From positions 1 to 64,000 of the forward strand of contig CAUYUJ010020739.1 in NCBI GenBank assembly GCA_963575745.1: a stretch of DNA of 64,000 nucleotides. Reading direction: 5' to 3'. Made by a program: the position numbers and the translations under genes. The notes under the pieces are model-generated. The model saw only the letters and a program-made list of their open reading frames with translations, did not search any database and was not told the DNA's origin. Position 1 is the stretch's first letter. Every line of letters begins with the position of its first letter. Positions 21,111 through 31,639 of this stretch are shown here, in pieces. Source of the DNA: Prorocentrum cordatum (lineage: Eukaryota; Sar; Dinophyceae; Prorocentrales; Prorocentraceae).

Positions 21111-24100
21111 CGTCCAAGTCGGTAATCTGCTGTAGGAATTGTTCAAACACAACCCAAGTAACAGCATGTGCATCTTCAACTGTTTTCACAATCTTGGGGT
21201 GGAGGAGCTCTTGTTTCTCAAGTGAATCCCAGGATGCCCACGCCCCAGGATAGTCGTTGATCAGCAGTAGAAGGTAGTTGAACAATTCGTCGTATGCATG
21301 ACCGAATGGATCGTCCTGAGGAACAGCCTTGTTCGGCTCGCGAGGATCAAGTGCTGGTGGCTGTGTCGGGATTCCAGGAATAGGTATGCCTGGATCACTT
21401 GCGGCAGCTGGCATTGATTCTGGCAACGTAGCGTCGGCACATGATGCCATCCAAGCACAATGAGCCATCTCACCAGCTGTCTGTGTCATCAGCGTCGTGC
21501 GGCTTAGATCTCTCTTCCATTCATTGGTTATCTCTTCTTGAAAATGAAGAGCCTCCATGATTTCTTTGGCCTGTGTGTGGGCCTGTGCGTCCGTGACTGG
21601 AGTCATGATAGGAGGTTTGCGTTGATGCGGTTGAGATGGTAAAGACTGAATCAAAGCACAGAAATTCCGATAGCATACTGCATCACAGAACTGCGTCGTA
21701 AACATCGCCAGATTGTGATTGTTCTGTTTCGCATGCCAAGCCTGAGGCGTAATTCTGTCACACACATCTACCCAGTGATCAGATGGAAGAACTGTAGTAC
21801 CACGCGATTGCATCGTCTTGATCAAATCGCCCGTGTGGTAATCGAAGTTCGGGTTTACGCCCCATTGTGCCGCTTTGCCTGGCCCCATGACCGTAGGGCA
21901 ACGGCAGTACTGCATCGCGTCAATAAAACGTGATACATCCACTTGTACGTGTACTGGCATAAGCGTCGGGACGCCGCCCTCGCACTCCATCTTCATGAGT
22001 TCGCGCGCGGAAGTAGGAGCACGATCGTCATGGCGACGCATGTCCACCGTATTATGTCCGTGATTGGCACATGCAATATCGTTTGCACTCCAGACCACCA
22101 TGGCGTTGATGCCTCTGCAACAATGCCTCTGTTTCACGAATGCAGGAAAGTCAATAGCCCAATAATCCCAGATGACCTCATTCAATTTACGCCACTCTTT
22201 GATAGAAGCATTGTCGCTCATCATCATCGGGCCCCTGGCATTGCTGATCATGGTGATCATATTGCGCTGCTCGAGAGTGGACTCAAACTGGTTTGCGAGG
22301 ATAGCTGTGATACGGCTCTCCTGTGTCTGCGTGCGCTGTTCACGGAGCTGTGCCATATCGCAGCGGGTGTCGCCGCCAGCCTCTGGCAATAGAATACAGT
22401 CCTGGCCAATCGGCGTGTCGTTCTGTTTGAACCATGCTTTGTAACTGCCAAATGAAAATGCCCACATCATGATGTCGTCGCGGATGATGGTCGGCAAGTG
22501 CTCGAGGGTAGCGCCGCCCATGCATTCCGCGCGATTGAGGCGAGGCATAAATAAAGGTACGAGACCAACGTTTGACACTTTGGCCAGATGGTCTCGCTTT
22601 CGTGGACGGTTGAGCTTGTCGATGCCGTGGCTCGGGTACTTCTTGTGCTTGGCGGCCTTGGATCCTTTCTTGGGGTGCATAATCCACGTTGAGTCCGCGC
22701 GCAAATTTGCCCATTTGTACGCGTGCCCTGACGGGCCAAAGGCATGGTGCAGAAGAAGTCCCAGATCCTCCTGTATGAGTGAGTGCCATGCGCTGTCTGA
22801 GAGGAGAGGAGAAACCAATCGACCACCACAAAACGCGCTGTATTTTGCTTGTGCAAGTTCGAGTGGATCAATCTCATTACCAGGAGTAAAACCAGGGTCA
22901 ACCTCAGTAGGGGTCTCGCCCATGAATACAGAGCCCTCGTCGCATGGTTGCCGGCGGTAAGTGCTCGACACATTTTCGTCGTACTCTGGTAGGGTCTTCC
23001 AGCCGTCTGGGTGATCGGATGGTGTTGCCACCATCTTGGGGCGTGATCCGATGCCTCCAAATCCTCCGCGCGCAGCCAACCACGTACTGAGCTTGCGGCG
23101 GAATTTGCTTGTCTGGGTAAGATCGGAGAACGCCCTCATCCGGGTGACAAGGTTATCTTCGACAACGTGGCCAAGGTGTTACGCAGTATCTGATGTCCTG
23201 GATAGGCCAGGTGGGCGTGCGGGTAATTTGATCGCAGCGCGATCAAGTTTAGGAGCGTAGCTGGGAGTTGTCAATCCATTACTGTATGCGTCATGAGGCG
23301 CACAAAGTCCATTTCCATAAAAATATAGTGTGTCCGGAACGCTGTCCTCGGCATATTGTCCAAGAAATGCACTGCCAAATTTTGAGCAATCGTTGTGCAT
23401 CATCATCCACTCCGTCTTCAATACCACTGTCGTGAGCTCCATTGGTGGGCGCTTGCGGTGTGAGCCTGGAGTCACCGCATGCAACTGATCATGTATGTCA
23501 CGGACGTTTTCTTGTATAGAAGAATTGCGTGTGAAGAGGCTGGAGATCATGCGCGTGGCTCTCATGAAAGATATCCATGGCGTGGCCGTAGTCGCGCTGC
23601 ACTCGTAGTTGGCGTTGCCGCCGACTCCCCCACCGACTTCGCCGATCCAACTCTTCGCGTCAGCGGACGCGGAGCGGGTAACTAACTTCGACAATAGTGG
23701 ATTCGTCGGGCACGCGGAGATCAAACTCTGCACTGCGATCAGCACGCCGATGATGTACATGTGCAAAGCCATCTTCGGGATCACGAGGACGGCCAGTTTG
23801 AGCGTGGTACGTGAAGCCCACGCGGTCATCGCCCTTGGCGTTCGGGTCGTACTCGGCGTCGTAGCCGATGGGCCAGCCGACGAGGCGGAGCGGCGGTGCC
23901 TGATCCATCTCGGGGATGGGGGAATCGGGATTAGAACCGATCTCACTTAGTTGCGCCTCGCACACGGCGAACAGGATGCTGGCAAGCTTTGCAGCTCGAG
24001 TCGTAAAATGGCTGCGGCACGAACGCACAATAAGTGTCCTAGACCTCTCTGTACCATGTGGAGGTGAGGGGGAATGGCGGGGTTGTCCACCGTGCGGGGA

Positions 24101-24208
24101 ACGTGCTCTCGAGCGAGGTGTGCGCAAATCGGTAGCTGCAGCAGGAACACCGATATGGTACATACATGCGCATATGCCCTCGTGATTGGCTTGTCCAACG
24201 CACTGCAT
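21111..24208 (-). pseudogene. Gene X: unknown large protein, about 1,030 codons, lightly broken
   Basis: I do not recognise this protein. Three minus-strand pieces form one gene. 23670-24208 includes PIPEMDQAPPLRLVGWPIGY. 23180-23670 includes WIGEVGGGVGGNANYECSA. 21111-23176 includes HVVEDNLVTRMRAFSDLTQ. The first two pieces are joined by a frameshift near 23670. The last two are in the same frame, separated by a single TAA at about 23179. Composition is that of a folded protein: aromatic and Cys/His residues are spread throughout (CRGINAMVVWSANDIACANH, CPTVMGPGKAAQWGVNPNF) and the C-terminal part is acidic and proline-containing. There is no signal peptide and no obvious membrane helix. The 3' end is lost where copia copy B begins; the frame runs 42 codons into B out of phase. 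It starts 7 bases after the RNase H stop of copy A on the same strand, the place of an env-like third ORF in some copia elements, but no envelope features are seen. Confidence 0.55.
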
Positions 24209-24214
24209 TCCGCA

Positions 24215-25370
24215 TTATGATCCTACCTCGCCCCATCTTTCTTTCTCTGCAAGCAAGATTTTGCATACTTCCGGACATCCATCCAGTTTTGGAGGTTCAG
24301 CAACATGAGGTGAACCATCGGGCCTCCGAGGCCCTCGCAGTGGTTTCCATGGTTTCTCTGGAGCACATTGTACCGGAGTAACAGGAAATATGAGTGAGTG
24401 CTCCAAGAGGTCCCTCCAGAGGTCTGCTTTCTTTGGCTCAAAATGTTTGGTCATCATATCTGCAATCTGCTCTTCTGTACCTACATACTTGAGCTCAATA
24501 TGTTCGAGTTGGCATGTCTCGCATATCCAATCCAGGTTTATACGATGGGCACGATGAAGATGACGAAGTGCTGGTGCACGTCCCTTTTGGACAATTTTGA
24601 TCACGGCCTGGTTATCCTCGAGGACGATGAGGCGCACTTTGGGAGAGCTGTTCTCCTGAGCAGGTTCTGGATCCACTTGCAACACGGCACCCTCATGGGA
24701 TATCGCGCGCCTCTTTGGAGGCGTAGGTAACTCCGTCTTCAGCGGTAGCTGCCTACGGCTAGGAGAAGATCCCCTTGCGGGGGGCGCCTTGCGAGGCGAT
24801 GGCTTGCGCCTCTTCTTCTTGGCGGCCAATGTCGGACATGTCGCAGCGTCGGCGTGTCCCAGGCAGCCCGGGCAAGTATTCTTCTCTTTGCATGTGTTGG
24901 CAACCTCCACCACGCCCTCCCAGAATGAGAGTAGTGGTAGCCCCTCCAGTCGTAGTGCTGAGTCAAGAGCAACGATCTAGATGAGTGCGATACAACCGTT
25001 TGTTTCTTACACACAGCGTTGACCGGGAAGAACGTGTTAGGTCCAGCAAGCGCGGCGAAGATGCCGGTAGTGGACTTGGGGGATGTAGTTCAATCGGCGA
25101 ACGAGGCGTCAGTAAAGATCATGATGGATAGCTTGTCTGAAGAATCGCCGATCCATCCATGTAGACAGTGTGTGCGAGTCGTTTTGATGTAGCATATCAA
25201 CCGATGTAGACGTTTATCACACGTGGTATTCCATGTGGTATTCTCTCTGGCTAGCATACATACTGGATGTAAAAGATCGAAACGACAGCAACGTGCCAGG
25301 TAGAGAATCTTCATCAGTACACTCGCCGCGTCCTGGCCAAGGATACCCTCGTCGGAATAGTCGGACTCGG
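24215..25370 (-). pseudogene. Copia RNase H, catalytic Glu motif deleted
   Basis: Three frame segments follow in order. 25090-25370 has KILYLARCCRFDLLHPVC and IMIFTDASFAD with a catalytic Asp, ending in TGA. 24970-25080 has STTGIFAALAGPNTFFPVN and KKQTVVSHSS. 24215-24965 has IVALDSALRLEGLPLLSFW, LEDNQAVIKI with another conserved Asp, and YVGTEEQIADMMTKHF. Between VSHSS and IVAL the expected TEAE with the catalytic Glu is missing, with a change of phase, so about 10 bases are deleted. RNase H removes the RNA strand during reverse transcription; this copy would lack activity. A basic insert (KKKRRKPSPRKAPP) is unusual. Confidence 0.8.
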
Positions 25371-27415
25371 TAAAGGAGGTTGTCCTCGATGCCAGGGGTC
25401 TCGGCGTCGGGTAGGTCGTCGTATGTGACGGTTGCGGATTCTGTCGTAGCGAAATGTTTATCGACCGATCTAGCTGGGCTGGGTGGTCGCGGCCGTGCGT
25501 TGAGCACGCTAATGGGTCTGGCGACCGACCCGGAGGAGCCAGGCAATTTGGATCGCGAAGTCCTCGGCGAGTCGGACCGTTTCCGACGTGACCCTTGTCC
25601 CTGGGCGCGCTTGGAAGCGCGTTCCAGGTGCCGTTCAATGCACTGATCAGTAAAACCAAGCATGTCATGTCGAATTCCACGAACTTGTTTGGCTGCATGG
25701 TGATCTTGATCACTGCGCGCAGGCAACATAGGTCGAATGGTAGACATTCTTTTGTCGAAGATGTTCTGTGGTACGTCATGTGCCTGTTGTCCACAGCCAA
25801 GGTATTGAGAGTGTGGAGTAGGCGGATCCAAGTCAATGCCGCTTTTGCGGATATAATCCCAGCCAGCTTGTAGATTGGTAGTTGGTCTGGCTAAATTGAA
25901 GTCGTCCACATATACTGAAAGTATCAGTCCCAGTTTGTTGTGTCTCCATGCGCATTCCCATCCTGGAGTAGGCTCAAATCCAACACTTCCCAAGCATGTG
26001 CGACACTTTCGTTCCCAAAAGACACCTGCAAGAGGATGTCCGTACAGTGCCAATCGTAATCGGCACACGGGATTCTTGCATTTCGACCAGGATGCCGGTT
26101 GGCGCCATTTGGGTATGGTAATCCAAGTATCCACTGTGTCGATTCGTCCGTCGCCGTATAACAATGCCTGCGTGCATGCTCCAGGTGCATCACTTTTTTC
26201 GCCCGCATATTGTGGCAATAGTGCAGTAGCATCACAAAGTTTGGAAGCCTCGACATGCGAAGCGCTGGATGCGGCGTCGGCGAATATGGCAGCCAAACCA
26301 GTTTCATCTTTGCCTGTATTGCCCTGAACCACCACTCGGCCCTCGAATTTACGTAGATCAGGAGGAAGCTCCTCATGTTTGACTGAAGATATCTTCAAGA
26401 TATTGGAAAAATGAATTTTCGTCCCAGTACGAATCGCTTGTGACTCAATATCAGCTTTTTCTGCAACAGTCTCCAACATCCACGTTTGTTTCTTTTCAAG
26501 TCGCTCGTATTCTTTTCTTAGGGCCTCCTGTGCACGTGGTTCTGCGGCAACTTCTTTCTTACTCAAATTTCTGGTAACAAGGGCCGGTCGTGGCCACGAG
26601 GAATCAGGAATATTGTCTCTGTGTGCCGGTGTGCATGTCGGCTCACGTGGCATAGTGGGTATTGCTACCGACGGGGTGAACTTGCGTGTAAGCGGGTTCA
26701 CGGTCCCGAAGTCGTTCCTTTCACTGTCGACAAGTACCAAAGCACCTGCGACTCCAGCATGCTGTGGTGGGGGTTGGCGGTAGTATAGTACCGTAGTAAT
26801 GTCACGTGGTCCACCAGGTAGTTTGGCATACAGAATCTCTTTGTTGGTCGCGCCCTTGACGTCCTCGTCACGGATGACCGTGCCGTTGTCGGTATCGTAC
26901 GTAATCCGTCGTTCCACAGTATTCCATGTGGGTCCGCCAGCTGTAGTGGTACGGAGTTTTTTGCTTTGTTTGTCCTGTCGTGTCCACGCTCGAAGTGCAG
27001 CTCGGTCACGAATCTCACGAGCTCGTTTGACATCTTCGGCGTACTCGATTTCTTTCTTTTGTTGTCGACGAGATAAGGTCTTCCAACGCTCGGGAAGAAT
27101 GTGGTCAGGACGCGCAGTGGTCTGCACGCGTGTCTCGCGGCCACGGACCACCATTTTGCCGTCTGGCAACATTTTTGGGAGCTCATAGAATCGAACCAGG
27201 CCGGTCCATGGCTCGCTCAACTCCCGGTGGTCGTTGGCGCTGACACCGTTCCAAACATCGCGAAAGGCATTTTCTCCGTCGAAGGTAGAAGTCGTCTCGA
27301 AGTCTCGTGTCACGTCGAGCTGATCAACAGGTACAGGTATGTTCATGACATCGTCTGTTGGTATGAACAGTTTCTTGCGTGGAGTACGTATGTCTGATGA
27401 CGCAATGTCCGCGCT
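25370..27415 (-). pseudogene. Copia reverse transcriptase
   Basis: This is the longest intact Pol piece. A charged N-terminal linker precedes the RT fingers (LPPDLRKFEGRVVVQGN), a SDAPGACTQA motif with the likely first catalytic Asp, the CRLRLALYGHPLAGVFWE block and SVYVDDF, which supplies the two catalytic Asp residues. Downstream QYLGCGQQ continues the family pattern. The frame is lost near 25370 between IEDNLLYRV and DYSDEGILG, at the connection to RNase H. RT copies the element RNA to DNA in virus-like particles; here it is interrupted at both ends. Confidence 0.88.
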
Positions 27416-27419
27416 GTTC

Positions 27420-27815
27420 TCAGTAGTCGGGCTCCGGCGCCGGTGCAGCAACCTCAGAGGCCGATTGGTGGGAATCAGCGATGTTGTCGTCCATCGTCAT
27501 CGTAGACGGATCATCCCATTCTTTAGGGTAGGCAAGTGGAGGGTCTGGCATAGGTTTGTCGCCCAAGGGGCGAGAAGTAGATGCCTTCACCTCGTCGTGT
27601 GCCTCAGGGTTGTGATGTCGCAGGGTGCCCTCTTTCACTGGGTAGGTGAACTTGCCGTCGGGGATGATGATGTCTTTGATTCTGTGTACGTGACACAGTT
27701 CACCGTCGGGATTCTTGGCGTATGTAGCCGTGTCCCAGACAAGATAATCACCTGACCATCGTCCACCAGAGTGTAAATGGTAACCCATGAATAACCCTTC
27801 CCGAGTGTTTCCTTG
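27420..27815 (-). pseudogene. Copia integrase C-terminal segment and linker to RT
   Basis: The frame reads TREGLFMGYHLHSGGRW, GDYLVWDTATYAKNPDGE, then an acidic linker ending APAPEPDY. A GYHL..GG.W..DYLV pattern follows the integrase core in dinoflagellate copia elements. It ends at a TGA (TGG in copy B) about 27415, and a 2-base loss near 27391 shifts the following sequence. Copy B retains the open reading at both places. Confidence 0.75.
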
Positions 27816-28560
27816 AATTTTGCAGTCTCGTTATTGATCTCGGGATTGAGGCATTTCCAGAAGATCCGAGCACCGAAGGGAATGCAGTGCCCGGGAGAAC
27901 TTTCTCCAAAACGTATTTCATGAGCTGTCTTATCGACGTGCCCTTCGCTAAGGGCAGCAACGCCCGTGGATGGGTGCGCAAAATTATGTCCACAGCAAAA
28001 GGCTTGCATGGCCTCTTTCCACCGTTCGTGTCCCAGGCCAGACATATGCAACACAGCTCTCGCACCGAGAATGGCGATCTTGACAACGCGCTCAATCAAT
28101 CCATTCGTTTGTGGGCGATGAGGAGTACTAGCGTCATGTCTCCATCCCAATTGGCGGCAAGCCTTCTGAAGCTCTCCAGAATTGTCTGTGTAGATCTGCT
28201 TCACCTCACCGTTTGCGGCGATGAACTGCTGGAAGGATGCCTTTGTAGTAGCTGCGTCTTTGCGTAGTGCTGGGTATGCCATGAAGATGCCGGTGTATCT
28301 ATCCAGGACGACAAGTGCATACTTGTCGCCGTGCTTGTCGGCGGCATCGTCTTTGGCCAAGACGACATGGTCGGCAGTTGGAGCTTCCCCGAACTTCTTC
28401 GGGACAAAGGCCTCGCAGGCTGTGTCCTCGTCGGTGGGGTCTGCCGTTGGATGTGGTTTGCGCTGTCGTCGACGCGGAGCGTTCTGCGCCATCGTGCGAG
28501 AACAAGTCTCACAGTCTTGGTGTTTTGGATTGTGGGTCATGTAGTGCATAGGGTCGATCG
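27815..28560 (-). pseudogene. Copia integrase, HHCC and catalytic core
   Basis: It opens with the zinc-binding HHCC motif (HYMTHNPKHQDCETC). The catalytic core shows an Asp in TADHVVLAKDD, a second Asp in IYTDNSGE and the Glu in TPHRPQTNGLIERVVK. This is the DDE signature of retroviral-type integrases. About 31 residues separate the second Asp from the Glu, a little shorter than the usual 35. The frame is lost near 27815, between AKFKE and TREGLFMGYHL, where the C-terminal part resumes in a different phase. The integrase of copy B is missing except for its C-terminal end. Confidence 0.85.
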
Positions 28561-28776
28561 GTTATTCTGTCTGTTTGGAAGAACGCGATCACTGTCGTGG
28601 CGCACTGTTGCGAGCGTCTCCGTCGGCAGATCCTCGGTGAAGGTCGACGTCATGTCGGCATCTGCTTGAGCTGTATCTGCTAGCCCCCCGCATGTGGGAG
28701 GAGAACGCTGCGTCTGAGACATAAGCGAGTCGGTGGGTGTGTCCACGTTGGGCTCGGCGTTATTTGTGTCGGGAGG

Positions 28777-29390
28777 TTATTCGACCTTGGCGGTCCGTGC
28801 TCCTCCTCCCTCGCCGACATGTGGTCTCTTGGGGCAGGTCCCTATGTGGGGCCGCAGCTCATCTGTAGGTTGGGGCTGCTCTGTAGTTTTGCAGCACCAA
28901 CATATGTCGTTGCAGCGGGCGGATGAACGCTTGCGCTGACGACGTCGGGGTGCTGACAAAGTGCACAGACGTGGTGGCGGCATCATTGCCGGGTCGTCGA
29001 GTCGTAATTCTGGAACTCTGTTGTTGACTGGAATCTTATACCACTGGCCCCCCGGATCCTGAAGCAAGTAGCCCAGCTCAGGATCCCAAAGCTGCCGAAA
29101 GCCATCAACCTCGATCAATTTACCAACTGATAGTAATGATGGGCAGTCTGGCAAGGCAAGGGCGGGACTATGTAAGCCAACCTCGGGTAGCCGTATGTCG
29201 TAGTGCTCGTTGACAGTACGATCGCCGTTGGCAGTTTCCAGAATATGTTCTTCGCGAATAGATATGCGATCCGATTCGGTCTGCGTCAGTTCGTGTTTAC
29301 CCTGAATCTGATGCGCAGATCCACTGTCGAGAACCCAGGAGCGTGTCAACGCAGCAGTCGAGCGTTGAGGGTCGACTTGCAACGTCGTTG
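28777..29390 (-). pseudogene. Copia aspartic protease and pre-integrase region
   Basis: The active-site motif is SWVLDSGSAHQI (DSG in place of DTG). It is followed about 60 residues later by CPSLLSVGKLIEVDGF and WDPELG, typical of the stretch between protease and integrase in copia elements. The later part (RRRQRKRSSARCNDICWCCK) is basic and Cys-rich. The frame ends at 28777. A coding-like segment in another frame (28560-28750, TSTFTEDLPTETLATVRHDS) bridges to the integrase. Confidence 0.75.
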
Positions 29391-29860
29391 TCTTTGTTTG
29401 GGCTGTCTTTGATGACTGCCTGGTAGAGTCATCAGAGTCTGGAATCGCAGTTGGTGTGACCAGCTACCCCTTGTTGTGTCGGTAGTCATGTAAATGTTGT
29501 ACCATAAGTGTGCCTCCCGCTGACAATGTTGTAGGGCGTCGGCACTCTGTTTCCACCACCATTGTGGTAGTGGGTCTGGTACATTGACAATGTCGCCCTC
29601 ATTCGGCAACTCCTTCCACTTGTCCAGCCTGGCCTTGCCGGAGACGATGTGCGGGTAGTATTCCACATGGTGTGTGTCAAAACGTATCCGACGCCGTGGT
29701 TTGGTGGATGATGCAGTGGCTTCGGTGGAGGCCATGAGGGTCTTGTCACGTATGACGTAGCTGCGCGGTCGGAGCGGCGAGATCGTCGATGGTTGGCAGG
29801 GGATCGTGCTCTGAAGTGGGGAGAACCACGGGGCGAACCGCGGCTCATGGAACATCGGCC
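29390..29860 (-). pseudogene. Copia linker region between Gag and protease
   Basis: The frame holds KPRRRIRFDTHHVEYYP and GKARLDKWKELPNEGDIVNV, ordinary protein-like sequence after the SR tail. It is reached only by a frameshift from Gag and leaves by another shift near 29400. It has no known domain and probably forms the end of Gag or the start of Pol. Confidence 0.55.
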
Positions 29861-31638
29861 ACGTCCTCTGTCACTACCATATGATCTATCGCGGCCACGT
29901 GGGCTGCCACGTCCTCCGCCACGGCTGTCTCGCCCTCGGGAGGTAGATCGCGAAGATCTGTCGTAGCGACTTCTCGAGTGACTACGAGGATCTGGAGACC
30001 TCCTGGAGGATGATCGAGATCGGTCGTATTGGGGTCGATTGTCACGTCCACGGCGTGAGTCTTTTGCGGAGCGGACCCCCCCGCGTTGTGAAGAACGTTG
30101 GCTCCCTGATCCGCGGGATGGTGGTCGGCCACGACTGTCCTGACTGGAGGTCCGTGGGCGACTCGGGCTTCGCTCGGGTGTCTTCGCACCAGGTGCAAGG
30201 TGAGCGTATTTGCATTTGTCGCCTTTAGTGCACTTGTTCTGTGCGAAGTCTCTGCGCTGCGCCATGTGTGGGAAGGTGCACTTGTCGCCTCTGGTGCATG
30301 TGTTGCGCTTGGCGAACTCGAAGCAAAATGGTTTCGATGCTGGCCTCTTGGGATTCGCAAGGGTCGAAACGCTGCGGCGGGAGTTGCCGCCAGCGGTCGA
30401 TGCTCTGGAAGATCTGGTGTTCCCCGAGTCCCTGGAATAGGTATGCAAAGCCTTGCATCGGTCACCATGGCGACAGTTGCCTTTCTTCCAGGCGGCGCAT
30501 AGATTGACTTGAGAACGAGTCTCGTGTTCGTACCGTAACTTATGTTGATTATTCTCCAATTGTTCCAGCTCCAGTACGTCCAGGACGCGCTGTCGGAGCC
30601 AATCATAGGTACGATTCGGGTCGCTGATCTTCATGCGCTGGTACTCGTACATATCTTGTTTCATCCAGGCATGTCTGCGAATCTGTGTGCGAAACAGAGG
30701 TTCCAAGACCTTTGGGTCGGGTGCTTCTCGGCACTCCAATAGTAAAGCGTCCCAGTCAGTAATGAAACGTCGCAAATCCCCATCTCGCATCCTCAGTTCT
30801 TTAAGGCGCTCGAAGTCGTGCAGGTCGTCGTCAAACTCTGTCACCTTGTAGGACTGTAGGATGTGCCAGTATATCTGGCGTCCTTTGAGCATGCGTCCTG
30901 CTTTGTGCTCTCTGGTTTCGATGAGCCTGATTTGGTAGCGCAAGTCTGAGGATAAGATGCCGCTGAGAGCGGTAGCGAGTTTGCCACCGATGCTCTCGAA
31001 GTCTCCACTGTCTTGTAAGTCCTCGAGGGTACACTCGGGCTGTTCAGCCACGCATAGGAAGGCATATGCTTTGGACGGTCGGCCTGAGGCGGCTCCAAAG
31101 TTCTCCCGTACCTTTTGCTGCCACTCGAGCAGCTGCGTGATATTAGGCAAGACAGGGACTCGGACGGTGTCTGACTCCTTGATAGGAGTAGTAGTATTGG
31201 CCGAAACCGCAGACAATGTTTGTGAGGGTATCGGTACACCGTCAGTAGTTGGTTCTGTGCGCACAGGAGGCACATGGCGTGTCTGTGCTGAAGCTGCCGC
31301 GGAGGCTGCTCCTGGTGACGTACGCCGTTGTTGTCCTGCAGAAGCTTGTGGTGCTTCGGCGGACGCTGCCGTCGGCCTGTGCAGGTCGGTTGCAGGTTGA
31401 AGGTGAAGTATGATGTCATTGGTGTGGTCAATCAGCTGATTTGTCCAGCTAGTCATGTCTTCGTGTATCTGGTCCACCTTTTGGCGTATGTACTCATCAG
31501 TATCCCGAGAGCGTTGTGAATACCTATCGAGTCGTTGCTCGTAGGCTCGGAGACGGGCGCCTTGTGCCTCCAACTCACTTTCCAGACGTGCGAGGTGCCC
31601 CTCAACACGTACCTTCTCAGTATCTCTCTCGTGTAGGG
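29860..31638 (-). pseudogene. gag: Copia Gag with CCCH zinc fingers and SR-rich tail
   Basis: The N-terminal 60 residues are charged with heptad-like spacing (LHERDTEKVRVEGHLARLES), consistent with a coiled coil. A central region (RNFGAASG-type capsid core, not clearly assignable) precedes two CCCH fingers: C-x7-C-x5-C-x3-H (CAAWKKGNCRHGDRCKALH) and C-x8-C-x5-C-x3-H (CFEFAKRNTCTRGDKCTFPH). A third, shortened finger has KCTKGDKCKYAH. An Arg/Ser-rich tail follows (RSRSSSRRSP, SRSRYDRSSRSTSRG). Most copia elements use a CCHC knuckle instead; CCCH fingers and an SR tail would favour RNA binding. The coding sense moves to another frame near 29860. The first in-frame ATG is at 31573, but coding-like sequence extends upstream to the stop at about 31638. 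Confidence 0.8.
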
Positions 31639-31639
31639 C

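Noticed and set aside
24398-24450. TTTGGCTCAAA near 24430 looked like part of a spliced leader.
   Set aside because: It is antisense to the conserved RNase H end (KHFEPKKA) and lacks the leader's 5' half.
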